The notes under the pieces: generated by a model
Told to the model about the DNA's origin: nothing
What the model saw: the letters and a program-made list of their open reading frames with translations, nothing else
Database searches by the model: none
Origin: Isoetes taiwanensis
Lineage: Eukaryota; Streptophyta; Lycopodiopsida; Isoetales; Isoetaceae
NCBI GenBank assembly: GCA_021234155.1
Contig: JAJEKV010000002.1
Coordinates: forward strand, 6,211,492-6,275,491
Reading direction: 5' to 3'
Length of the DNA stretch: 64,000 bases
In this document: positions 12,692-24,089 of the stretch, in pieces
Position numbering within the stretch: the stretch's first letter is position 1
Layout of the letters: each line of letters starts with the position of its first letter
Translations under genes and position numbers: made by a program

Positions 12692-15096
12692 TCATGAAAT
12701 ACATGATCCTCCATGATATTCGAGATCTACATAATTGCCATTGCTTTCAGTGCTATCTTCCAATTCCACAATGTGGTTGTTGGATCTGTAGGAAAGTTTC
12801 TTTTGTACATAATAAAACATGTAGCCTTGTAGGCTTCTTACCACTTCTTCGCTTACACGAGTAATCCAAGCATCATCACATTTGTACCACTCGCCTCCAA
12901 GCCGGAGATAAGAAATGTAATGCCCTGAATCTAACTTTCCAGAGTGCGTAATAACAGCAAAAAGTTCAAATTCAGGGAAAGGATTATGCTCATGCTTTTC
13001 ATGTTCCACAAAAATTAGTCGGTTGCCATGCCTGAGCTTTACAATTGAAGAGGAGAGGTAGGGAGCCATGTTTAAAGAAAAGGGAAATTGGACATATCGG
13101 TCGACTTTTCTGGAAGTATTTCGAGAAGAAAAATGCTCAAACCTCTTAATATGGAAGCATAATACCAAGGGTAGCTTTCTGAAAGACATCTGCTTTGTAG
13201 ATTGTTGTTTTACCTGGCAACACTCACAAAAGATACCTTCCTTACATCCAAGCTTTTCAGACCTTGTAAAGCGATCCAGGCACCCCAAAAGTGTTGGAAA
13301 GTTCGCTCTGGAGTTAATCAAGTCCATGGAGACCTTATCAACAAAACTTGTCTCCAGATCCAATGAAATATCTACACATGGATCGTATGTTGTGGACGTG
13401 AAACCACAGGCTGAGCATGTGACGTCCGATCTTAACAAGCCAGAGAATACACGATGAACAATGCAATGGCAATCCATGTCGCCTGCACTGACAATGATAA
13501 GAAATTTTGTGAGATAACATGGCCGCAATATATTGAGCATAAGTAAGATACCTTTGACACTCTGAACGGGCTAGCCTTGGACTTGACTTGTTAGAGTTTG
13601 CATGAATACCATCCACAGTAGAAATAAAAAATTCATGTGCATCCTGCTGCACATACCCTGCAAGATTTGATGCATGTCTCCACCAACTACATAATGCAAA
13701 CTTTCAGTTACAAAAACAATGGCTCCATTTGGTAACATAAATCTTAGAAAGTGTGTTCTTCACAATCGAAGAACTACTACGGTTTCTCTAAAAATATGGA
13801 ACAAGAAGCATCAGCCGCCCCACAAAAAAAAAAAGAAAAAAAAAAGAAAAGAGAGAATCTTCCAATCCATTTTATATGAAGTGCACGCATAATAAACCTA
13901 GGCAACTTCCGCCTCATGTCTCCTTCCAAAAACAGAAATGCGTACTGAGAATCCATATTAAGGGGCTCCCATCTTCCCTCTCTGACAAAATTAAGCCTCA
14001 CCTTCAGCATAGAAAGGTAGCTGCTAATCAAGCCTCATACCAATACTTTTCACATGTACAGGTATGCTATAGATTCCAACGGTTAATAAAATTTAATTAT
14101 TCAAGTGCCAAACATGCAGTCACAAACAACCCTTCTGTCTTTACATGATAATTCCAACTAAATAGTATTTTCTTACTTTAAGATGAACAACCACCACAGA
14201 GCCTTGTTTGAAGTTTATTTGGCCCTAATCAGATTTGCCAAATAAGAAGAGAATCGAGATATTTACCTGTACAGAAACTGGGCAGGACTGTATGGTCTGC
14301 GGTCCCCAGAAAATGCTGCGGAAAATATTGCATCCATGTCACAACCAAGACAAAGATGAGGAACACGGCCTTGGCAGAGAGATCTATTGTGTCTGTCACT
14401 TAAAAAATAGTTCCTAAGTGGTGGAGTGTGCAAAAGTGCTTGTAAGACACAGTTCATAAAACATGTATTCCCAAGATTGTTTAGGCCACGAAGTCCTAGA
14501 GGCAGAGAGGAATCCTCAGCCAAAGGAGTGGACTTCTGCTTCAATAAAATGGTCTCTTTCTGTGATGGTACCCAAGGCTTGAACTTTATCTCTTTAGGCT
14601 TTCTATGTCGGCCTTTTGCATGATGGGATATCAAAGCTTCACCATTCTTGGTTACTGACATCTGCATCTCATTCCCCTTTAGCTTATTCCTTAATGCTGT
14701 TGATTCAGCACATAATACAATCCTGTCAAAATCCGCATCATAAACCTGATCACTACAAGTGCAGCAGAAAAGCTCCCCCCTGTCTACATCTATTGCTATA
14801 TCATGACCAGGCTTAGCATGTGCATGAAACTGAGCATGACACAAATCTGGGGTTACCCAACATCCAATATTGGCACATAATAAACATGCATATAGTCTTC
14901 CATGAGCCCGTCCACATGCAGCGCAGCTTGGTACTTCCTTTTCTTCTCTGCTAAGACTAGCCCTACCAGATGTCTTGGTTGTCAAGCATTTTTGAAGAAG
15001 CCGGAAACCACCTATGCCATGACTTTTTCTATAGTTTATCAAGTGTTGGCAAGGTTTGTAATCTGCATGACTATCCCTTTTCCTCTTCGAAGCCAT
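12692..15096 (-). CDS. UBP22: Ubiquitin carboxyl-terminal hydrolase 22-like (SAGA deubiquitinase)
   Basis: A three-exon gene: 15096-14267, 13686-13552 and 13487-12692. All junctions are GT-AG and the phases join cleanly to give 586 aa; Arabidopsis UBP22 is about 557 aa. The N-terminal 150 residues hold a Cys/His-rich ZnF-UBP domain ([20 protein letters not shown]). The peptidase Cys box [13 protein letters not shown] puts the catalytic Cys near residue 212. QQDAHEFF follows in exon 2. The USP zinc-binding pairs are CSAC near 346 and a Cys cluster near 403-412. The His box is SGHYISYLR (His near 511), with DDAW near 526. All catalytic parts are present and there is no internal stop. The start is the first ATG after an in-frame TGA. 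Family role: in the SAGA complex, the UBP22 family removes ubiquitin from histone H2B in the nucleus. The gene looks functional. Confidence 0.93.
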
Positions 15097-15725
15097 AAAA
15101 CCATGGCATTCGAAGAGCGGAAGACTTCACTTATGATGTGCTTCTGAAATAGCTGCATTCTGCCTTGTATATGCAGAAAACGTGAAGAACTAACAAAAAC
15201 AAGAACAATTGCTTAAGATGGCTGGCCAGAGAAGACATAATTCTTGCATACCTATAGCAATGCCGTGATGTATGTATGCAGACAGGGCCTGAATTGATAC
15301 AAGCGACATACGTATGCATGCTCCAACAAAACCGAACAAGATAATGTTCAAATCTGGCAGATCGCTTCAGAGATGGAAAGCTTTCGAGAAACGTAGAGAT
15401 TGAAGACACATGCTAATACCCACATCAGAAAAATGTCGAGCAACTGCGGACATGAGGTCGAATTGGCACGGGCTCCATGCAAGCCCTAACTTCCAAGCAT
15501 CCATCGTGGAAGCAGAGGAAAGAAATAGTGGCAGTTATGCGGTAACAAACTTTCCCACCAGAACTAAATCTGGACCACTAATCCACATTATATCATTTTA
15601 TTAAAATTGAAGCTCCACCCTTCAACAAGTCTTGGTCTCTTGTCTAAAAGTCTTCCCGTTTTTGGGTTGCCCCCCCCTTGTTTATGTGGGCTTTTGGCAT
15701 ATCCTAGGTATATTCTTGAATATCC
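15097..15725. other. Region upstream of the UBP22-like gene
   Basis: The 5' flank and probable 5' UTR/promoter of the minus-strand UBP gene. Overlapping frames exist but none has coding character. No TATA box could be fixed with confidence. Confidence 0.3.
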
Positions 15726-15731
15726 CTAGAT

Positions 15732-15956
15732 ATGCCGGGTGACCGCCAAAACTCCTATTTCCTGAACCGGCGCCCGGTAAAACAAATCGACGCTTCCTAC
15801 TTCGGGGTTAACCACGTAACCGGCAAGGCGTGGATCTACTGCCTCAATTTGATCGGCAAAGTGGATCCGATCGAAAAGGATATGGATTTTGTGAGGTTTA
15901 ACCAAAAAGATGACGAAGCAGGCGACGTAAATGAATGGTATGTATTGCTCCAGTAA
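15732..15956 (+). CDS. Small unassigned open frame, possibly an exon or gene remnant
   Basis: Seventy-four codons with balanced composition, containing FGVNHVTGKAWIYCLNLIGK and ending in NEWYVLLQ before a TAA. I recognise no family. The 3' part (15876-15955) is repeated imperfectly at 16034-16122, where indels break the frame. That points to a duplicated exon or a decayed repeat. The antisense frame is also long, so strand assignment rests only on the duplicated acidic tract. Confidence 0.25.
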   Translation: MPGDRQNSYFLNRRPVKQIDASYFGVNHVTGKAWIYCLNLIGKVDPIEKDMDFVRFNQKDDEAGDVNEWYVLLQ

Positions 15957-16122
15957 CCAAAGGCAAGGTGGACGGCTGCAAAGTTGCGCGAATTGTAAAC
16001 TGATCCCGAAATCGTGCATTGGGATCCAGGAAGGAAAGGATATGGATTTGTGAGGTTGGGGATGAATCAAAAAGATGACGTATTGGGATGGTAAATGAAT
16101 GGTACCGTTGTATTGCTCAGCA
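15876..16122. repeat. Imperfect direct duplication, about 80 bp, spaced 158 bp
   Basis: Both copies begin near AAAGGATATGGATTT, carry AAAAAGATGACG in the middle and end near ATGAATGGTA and GTATTGCTC. The second copy has insertions and deletions. Confidence 0.75.
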
Positions 16123-16289
16123 AAAACGAGCGCATCGCCAGAGTTTTTGGATGGCGGTCTTTGTTCCATCTTGTTATTGAGGGAGGTTGAAAGCAAACAC
16201 GATTGAATAACGGTCCTGGCCCTTGAGAATATACACATTTCAATGGGTAAATCTAGTGGTGGGAAACATTTGGGATATGAAAATTTCAT

Positions 16290-19200
16290 GTAAAAAAGGG
16301 GCTTTTATAAAATAAAAGAAGATCGTCTTTTCAATCGTGTTAGCTTTTGAAGGAAAACTTTTTATCAAGAGCCTGGAATCAGCCATACTCGGAGCTGACA
16401 ATTGATGTATGATTGGGAGGTTTTGCCCATATTGATTCTAGAGTATGATAACAGGCCCATTCCTATGTTTCTTGGTGCATGCTTGGAATAAGTCGTTTTT
16501 GGATTGACAGGAGATATTCTTCTTTTACTAGGGCCAAAGTATATATATGGACAATTTAAGCAACCCAAACAAAACTCTCTCAAGATTAAAGTGATGAAGG
16601 GACCGTGGTTATAACTTCAATAGTTTTTTTCCGAGAAAGAGCCATCACATCAGGCTATAATTCTGTAGTTGTAATTGTAATTAGAGGCAATTTAGACCGA
16701 TTTGAGAATAAATGGAAATGTTTAGTGTTCTCCTCAGAGTTTAAACACCTGGATCCAATTCAGACTGGAATTTGTTGACCGTGGCCTTTAAATGACTACA
16801 TTTAGGGGCACCCGATTTTCCTGTTGGGCCAGTTTGGACTATTATCATCTTTGGTTTATCTTCATTTTTCATCTTGTTTAATAAGGGTTCATTATTTTAT
16901 ATGCTCCATCTGGAATGAGTAGAGTAGCCTTACTTGTATTTCAACCTGGGAAATATCATACTTTCTTTCTTTTTTCAATGACAAAAATATGTAATTTTGC
17001 AAGACTAATGGGGAATTATATCGTGAAACACTTGCAAAAGCAGTGATTCTGCAAACCATTTGAAAGTGAGAATCTTTTTTTTGGGGCCTTTACCACATAT
17101 TGGCCCCCAATGCTAATTATTGTAAGATAAATAAAGGTTTGTAAGGTCATGAGAAGTTGGGCATCGAGAGCTATATGGAGCCTATAATGTCGTGATGAGG
17201 CTATGGAGTGGGGAACTAATGGATTATCCTCGGGAGAAAGGATTTTTGAGGTAAAATTGTTTGGAATGTTTTGTTTTCCTTGTTGTTGAAGAAGCTACAT
17301 CAATGATAGTTAGGCTTGTGACTTCCTCAACATGTTTGGATCGATAAGTTAGCTTTACTTCAACATGGGCAAGTTATCTTTAAAGGCAAGGTATAATCTA
17401 GGCACATGTATAGAGAATATTCTAATGAACTTCCGTCTTAGTCTTTGCATTGTTTTGTCTTTAATTGATTATGTCTATTGGAACCTGAGGTGGAACTTCT
17501 GGGTTAGGTGGCCTAGGTTGCTCAGAGCATGCTCATGTTCATCTGTGATTCTCTACGTGGTTCTTGTGCTTGACACCGGAGTTTCCGATCGAGGGATGCT
17601 ATGTCAACTCTTGTGACTCCATGGTAAGAGGTCCTCCGCCGGGATGGGGATAGGGAAGGGAATCTATCTGAGGTCAGGTTTACCCCACCAACTCCGCCAA
17701 TGGGGCTTTAAAGCTGGCGGGCATTTTTGCTAACGGGGGGCTGCTTGTAGAGGCATTTGGAGGCTTCCCATTGTCCGGGCTATGTGTGTCATGATGGTTT
17801 TGCTATTTTTGATTATGTCTTTGCTTTTGATTCTCGGGGTGATATTTCCTTGGATTATGTTGTCATTGTCTTAAGCTTTGTACTCCAAGTAGGATTTTCC
17901 GTCTGTGTTTATGCTTAAAGATTTAAAGTATTTCCATGCATGCATGGCAGACCCGGGGATCCCCCTTTCGATCCACGAGGACTAATTATGAATGCATTAG
18001 TTGTGAATAAGCAAGGGATATGCCATTTGAGGATGCGTGGTTGGTTGAAGCTCTGGGGTTAATTATTCACAATTAGATGTTATATTTGTTGAGGATATGG
18101 ATTCTTTGGATGTTAATATTTTCCGATTATATTGAGATCTTAAGTATTGGCTCCTTGAGTTTTGAGTGTGCAATTTAACTGTCCAAGAGGAAGATTCAAT
18201 TCTTCACCATATTCAATTGTTTGTTACTCCAACCTAGAATTATACGGATTGACAAGATTGAGGTTGCCTAGAGGTCAACTTCACGAGAGCTCAATCACAA
18301 GGGATGATGATTGGGAGCATATATATTTGACCTAGAGAGGCTAGTTTTAGAGCTAAATTCCCCTCATTTTTGTCAAATTTATATGCTAGTGATTGTAGCA
18401 CATATTTTGCCTGCCTTCGCTTATGGTTCTTGCACTCCACCTGGCACATTGCACACCACAGCTTGATACAATAGAAGCAATATTTGTTTTGCTAAAGTTT
18501 TTTGCAAAGCTGAGTCTCATTGAAGGTTAGATTATACTTGATATGACTTCATTTTATACTATCAGGAAGGGCATTGAAGGCGGTCAAGTTGGTTATATTG
18601 TTTCCATTCCAAAGGACATGTCAGGGAAAATAGGGGTAAAAGTTTTTAAGTGTAGAAAAGAAGGCCAATAGCTTAACAAAGATTGAAAGCCAGGAGACAC
18701 AAGTTTTTGGGAGCCTCGTTAACTAGTGTAATTGTGTGACTCTCCCAATAGATGGTGCTTCTACTGATTATCTGTTTTATCATGTCTTTTATACTCACAA
18801 TATTACAAACTGTCGCCGACATACCAACCTGGAGCTTGATGATGTGCCACCCATCCTAATTTGGAGAGGAATGGCTTAGCGGCTCTTGAAGCACTTTGTG
18901 AGGTACTACACTGTATCTTTTTGTTTATTAAAAACTTTTACGCTTGAATTAAGTAATAGGAATACTGAGTTTGTTCCTTTTTTTCCACATTGGCGTGCAT
19001 TTGCGACATTAGAAGGCAAGTTTTAACATTTATATTCAAAGCGATTTTTGATGCTCCATTGCACTCTGTTATGATAAAACCTAAAGAGAAAAAAAGACTT
19101 TCTCTGAGTAAACTTTTCGCTGTGGAAGTACTTCGAACCCCTAAGAGGCGGCTTTTGAAGAATTGATGCATGGCTATAGAGCTAACTTACTCCTTCTCTT

Positions 19201-20460
19201 GCCATGCGGTTAGCACCCCGTTAGGTGTTTTAACTTATGTGTCTCATAGCCCTGTTATTGCCTCTTGTGTATGTCGGAGATTCTATAGCTTCGTCTATGA
19301 TTTTTAGCAAGTATAGATTCATATAACCCATTTCATTAGCAACTTAAAAGTGAGAACAAAAGAAGTACCGGTAGTTCCTTCAAGCCGATAGCCAAGAGGA
19401 TATGCATTATAAAATCAATTGATGGTGCTTTAATGGCAAAAAGGGAACTGAGGCCTAGACTTACTAGTAGAGTAAATACATAATGATGCAAGATTCTTAT
19501 TCAGGTTGCATTAAGCGATGCATGTAGACAAGTTTTTGTTTGGCGGTTTTAGGTGATTCAAGTCTAAATTCAACTTGGTCTTTTTCGGGATAATGATTTC
19601 ACTAGTTAGTAAGTCCAAGGGATTGCTAGAAAGCAATTCTTCTTACGGGTAGAAAGAAATATATACCTAACAAATACATGCAACCGTTTATTTTGGTCTT
19701 TGTAATGATGAATTTCTTTTCTTTGCGTGTAATGCGAAGTAGACATGGACTGCATTATACATTTTATAAGCTGTTAACTATTTGAGCCCTTATCAAGCTT
19801 AAGGGGACTGCCTGATTTATGAATGGCGGCTGATATTTATTGTTCAATAACATACTAATCGTATTGTGGCCAGTTACGTGTAACCTCTCATCGAGTTAGA
19901 GATTTATCTTTGGTTGGGCCAATGGCGAGGCGAGGGAACCCTGGCTAGGCACGCGTGAAAAAAATCGCCAAATGTGCAACTTAGGGAGGTCGAGCATGTT
20001 CGTTGAAATAAGATAATGTCTTTTCGGGGACCCGGCCACTTTAAGGCAACTCATGAACTTTCTAGATCAGCACTACTAGTGTTCTTTGTGGCGGTCGAAG
20101 TACAAACTACCATCTGCAATTATCATTTTCTTCCATGTTTTTGTTACATGGGTTTGATCTGAAAAGAGATCCATATTTTGCATAATGAGATACTACTCTC
20201 GAAATTAAGTAACCGGTGGCGGTCTTGTGTTGCTAACACTTATGAGCTTAGGTGATACATTCCATCTGATTGAAAGGGAAAGAATACTAATACTGTAAAT
20301 CCTTTCTTCCTGTTTCAAAAAACCTCCTAAATCTTATGGTTTGGCTACATGTCTGTTTATGGGTCTCATGGTCCCAAATTCAGATGCATGCATCATGCTC
20401 TTTATTTTTCCTTTGATAGTATGATTGCCAATTTCTTTAATTTAAAGCTATGATACTTTG
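16290..20460. other. Long intergenic stretch without a recognisable gene
   Basis: AT-rich single-copy-looking sequence. The longest frames (17365-17616 plus, 18938-19171 minus) lack motifs and show no splice pattern. An isolated exon-like stretch at 20468-20535 follows TTTTCAG and ends before GTATAT. It is open (contains DLYLKVVLKGNKEG) and could belong to the OB-fold gene downstream, but the link is not shown. Confidence 0.3.
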
Positions 20461-20941
20461 TTTTCAGATTGGAGAAGGAAATTCGGGATCTATATCTCAA
20501 GGTAGTTCTTAAAGGAAACAAAGAAGGCTTGAAGGTATATATGCTTTAAATTACATTGGACAACCTTCTTGTTTGTGGAGAGAGAATTGATTTTATTGCT
20601 AGGCGTAACCTTCTTGTAGCATCCTGATTCCATAACTATGCTTATAAGCATGAAATGTAACTATACCTCCTCAATTATCTTTGGCTTTTCATTTTAGCCT
20701 CTTATTTCCCTTTGTACACTCCTCTATTTGTCTATTTATTCTTGTTCCAGCCTCAGTATGATGCATACTGTCCTTGACAAATGTCGCCTTACTAGAGCCA
20801 GCACATAGAATTTGGAAGAGGAAAAAAGAAGATTCCTAATGGTATAGCAGCATCCCACATATAACAATTGTGGAATGAACTTAAAGTTTTTCGAACAGAC
20901 AGGATAAAAACATGAAAGATATATCTGAACATGAAGATAAA

Positions 20942-20986
20942 ACATGTTATGTTCAAGATTGAACATAACATAACATAACATGTAGA
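20942..20986. repeat. Short inverted repeat with AACAT/ATGTT arms
   Basis: AACATGTTATGTTCAA on the left mirrors TTGAACATAACATAAC on the right across a short spacer. The right arm carries additional ATAAC units. It would fold as a hairpin; no function is evident. Confidence 0.7.
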
Positions 20987-21588
20987 ACGTGTTGGTGAGA
21001 TTGACATGTTGCACAATCCATATTTCCCTATGTGTTTGTCCTTTATCAACATGTGAAATTGAATGCTTATGTGTTTGAAGCTCGTAATTGAGGATCCTCA
21101 GAAGAAAGCACATGGTTTATTTGGGAGGGGCTATTCTCGGGCAGAATTATGAAGGTATAATTTCATTTTATTGAGGTTATCTTTAATAATAGCAACAGCT
21201 TTATATCACCAATATCTTTGCTTGCGGGGATACTCCGGATTTTTTGGATAAGTAGGCGGGGAATATGAAGAAGAGGGTTTTGGTTGCCTACGCAAATGTG
21301 GACAAGCATAGTTATTTTCTTTATCATTTTAACCTGATGCATTTGAGTTCTCCACAGAAAAATCAAACCCATGTTTGTGCAATCATAACTTGGTGGGTGC
21401 AGACAGTCTAGTTCCCAAGTCATTCTAAGGCTTCTTTTGGATTTGGAAGGAGCAATTTACTATGGAGGTGAGGATCTTACGTATTGATCTGCAATACCAC
21501 ATATTTTTATGGCCCTCCCGTTACCCCAATTTGTTGTATCTGACCTGAAGTGGAGATGGAATTGAAAGACAAGGAACCATTTTGCTGC

Positions 21589-21716
21589 ACTCAAACTCAA
21601 ACTCAAAGTCAAAGTGAAACTCAAACTCAAACTCAAACTCAAACTCAAAGTCAAACTCAAGTTTTTTGGTCCTAGTATTAATTTAGGTAGTGAAAAGATC
21701 AAACTCAAACTCAATG
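21589..21716. repeat. (CTCAAA)n-type microsatellite
   Basis: About a dozen hexamers of CTCAAA with GTCAAA variants at 21589-21662, and a second short run at 21702-21716. Confidence 0.9.
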
Positions 21717-21897
21717 ATAGCAAAATGTTATGCCAGATCCTCAAGGAGCAATTTGTCCATCAATCAACAAAATCAGAATATCTAGGATGAACCAGGAGAA
21801 GTGGATCTTAGTGCATATGTTGATTTCTCCGCGATAAAAGACATGGGCTTTCCTTATTTAGTATTTTTGTGGTCAAATATTTTTATATAGTCTGCAG

Positions 21898-23263
21898 AGC
21901 ATACTCATAAAGAAGGTTCAGGAAAGAAAGATGCAACTGCCATCGCCAAACATATCAAAGCTATAGTGCGGATGAGGGCATCATATAGTGGCACCAAACG
22001 CACAGCAAGCGGGGAATCTATACACATGCCCAACATAAAGTCAACAAAAACGATCCAAAAATCAACTTATTTGTTCGCTGCTCCTGGAAACGAGATACAT
22101 GTCCTCGTTCTAATCCAATATGGAAACTTGCTACGACCAACATCCAACAGTTATCAGGCGTTAAATGTGGATGTCGTGGATGATCAAGCAATGCACACAA
22201 TCACAGTAACTGCTGATGATGAACGCGGCGTGGAATTACAAACCGTGTTGAGACCAGGTTCTTGGGTCTCCATACGTAATTTCGGTGTAAGGAAAAGAAA
22301 CCCATTGTACGAGTACGGAGATTGTGTGAACACCATAAAGATTCAAAGGAACACTGAAGTGACACCCATTGAAGGGCCTGGAGTGCTGCTCTCCTTATTG
22401 CCCACAGACAGCACAAACATACAGTCTGTTAAACGCGACCCATGACCAACCCATACACGTCAACCTGCTGGTTGCTATTGTCGGGGTCAAAGAACATACG
22501 ATGTTCCCTTGTTTGCTAATCGCAGATGAATGCGACAAAAAGGATGTCGCAGAATTAAAGTTCTGGCCTAAACAAGCACATGTGTTTGACAAGCTCAAAG
22601 ACTTGTTTCTTTTAGGACGTAAACCCATTATCTTATTCAAGACCCTAAAGGCAAGTACGTTCCGTGGCCAGACTAGCTTAACATCTACAGAAGCTACAAT
22701 GGCATTCAAGATTGTCGAGGACGCAGTGTCAAGTTGGTTTCCAGATGAATTATGGTTCCCAGACGATGACGTAGTAGCAAAACTCACAAATGAAGTCTTC
22801 GCAGCACACGTTCTACAAAGTACCAATGTATATCTTCTACTACTAAAACTAAGCCAAAATTGTCTTCGCTTTTTACCTTCTTTCATAAGCTCTCCACTAA
22901 TCAAACATCCTTGCATGTACAGATCACAGGCACATTAAGATTGAATATGACTGGCGAAAACAAGGTTGTCAAGACGTGCAATGCTTGCAACAAGGTAGTG
23001 CGGACGATCTCTGCGACACGTGCGAGAAGCGGCGACATGACGTAAGAGTTAACAATGTTCTGTCGACCTTTGGATCCAACACGCTACATGTCACAATGGT
23101 AGGAGCATTGCTTGATAAATTTCTCGATTACCCATTCGGAGGCGCATTAGCTACAATGAAAGCAGATCCTCAATCATTCAGCCAAAGCATACTAAAGAGC
23201 TGGAGTAAATGCACATTTCAGCTCAACCACGGACTCCAAATTATTGCCTTCAACAGGATCTAG
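21898..23263 (+). CDS. RPA1-like OB-fold single-strand DNA-binding protein (partial gene)
   Basis: Exon A starts after TCTGCAG near 21898 and encodes an OB-fold-like segment (EIHVLVLIQYGNLLRP ... LRPGSWVSIRNFGVRKRN ... TEVTPI). Exon B (about 22390-22819) encodes a second OB-like segment with CLLIADECD and AELKFWPKQA. Exon C (22923-23263) joins in phase 1 across a GT-AG intron (22820-22922). It carries a Cys-rich tract ending CDTCEK, then GSNTLHVTMVGALLDKFLD, and stops at 23263. This layout resembles the RPA70 DNA-binding and zinc-ribbon region, hence the proposed ssDNA-binding role. The join between A and B is unsettled: either a 49-nt intron (GTGACA to CCCACAG, good pyrimidine tract but unusually short) or a frameshift near 22425. 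The 5' exons were not found. Confidence 0.55.
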
Positions 23264-23970
23264 GCTCAAACATGATCCATAACTATAGAACAACAAAAGA
23301 CATCGCTTCATAATTCCATGCTATTAAATTCTTAGCAACCTTCTTCAATTTAAAGTATTGAATTCTTCCTTCATGCCCTAAACAAAATTCACATGCAAAA
23401 CAATTTATAAATCTTAACATCTTTTTGCACACCCACCCCAACAGTCTCTTCTTCCTCTATTTCAATTCTTCATAAATTGTTTCGTATGTTATCAACTATC
23501 AAGTACTCCAATGTATATCATCCTATTAATAAAGTCATGGTTTCAAGTACTCTATTGTCTAAAAGTACCAATTTCAATAAAATGTCAAAACATAACTTTC
23601 AACTACGATTTAAGCCCAACTATGATTTAAGCCACTTCACAAAACATGTACATCCATTCTCTCCTTTATTACACTTCTCCTTATGCCTCTGCCATCCTAG
23701 TTCCATACCAAACACCAAACGCCAATACCTTGCACTCAAACCCCAAAGTCCATATGTCCAACTGCATCCTACTCCAACAACACCTCAACACCTAAGCAGA
23801 ACTTAGTAATGCAAATGCGTACCATCACCTTCACACAATGTGAATGTTTCAAAATAGCAATTTCGACTCAAACACTCTATTGTCTACAACTACAACTTAA
23901 GCCACTTCACTCTCCGGCCTTGTTTATTTTTATCACGCTTGCCTTAACAGCGCCAAACACACAGTGCCAA
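23264..23970. other. 3' flank of the OB-fold gene, nothing assigned
   Basis: AT-rich sequence with short open frames (23477-23806 and 23809-24090) that are rich in Pro, Thr, His and Leu and have no motif. Not called as genes. Confidence 0.3.
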
Positions 23971-24089
23971 CAAGTTGGGTGGGGAGCCAACTGTCGAGCC
24001 GAACACATGATATCACCAAGTCGGGTGGGGAGCCAACTAATAGAGTTAAACAGTTGGCTCCACAGTCGACTTGGTGGTGTGCTCGGCTA
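23971..24089. repeat. Foldback structure with a repeated 22-bp module
   Basis: The module CAAGTYGGGTGGGGAGCCAA occurs at 23971 and again at 24017. The region 23997-24038 then pairs with 24052-24089 (AGTTGGCTCC ... CTTGGTGGTGTGCTCGGCT), giving arms of about 38-42 bp with one 6-nt bulge and a 13-nt loop. It could be a MITE tip or a small-RNA-producing hairpin. Confidence 0.75.

Noticed and set aside
15726-16289. A 187-codon minus-strand frame
   Set aside because: It is antisense to the duplicated coding-like block and shows no motif; its length follows from low stop density of the complement.
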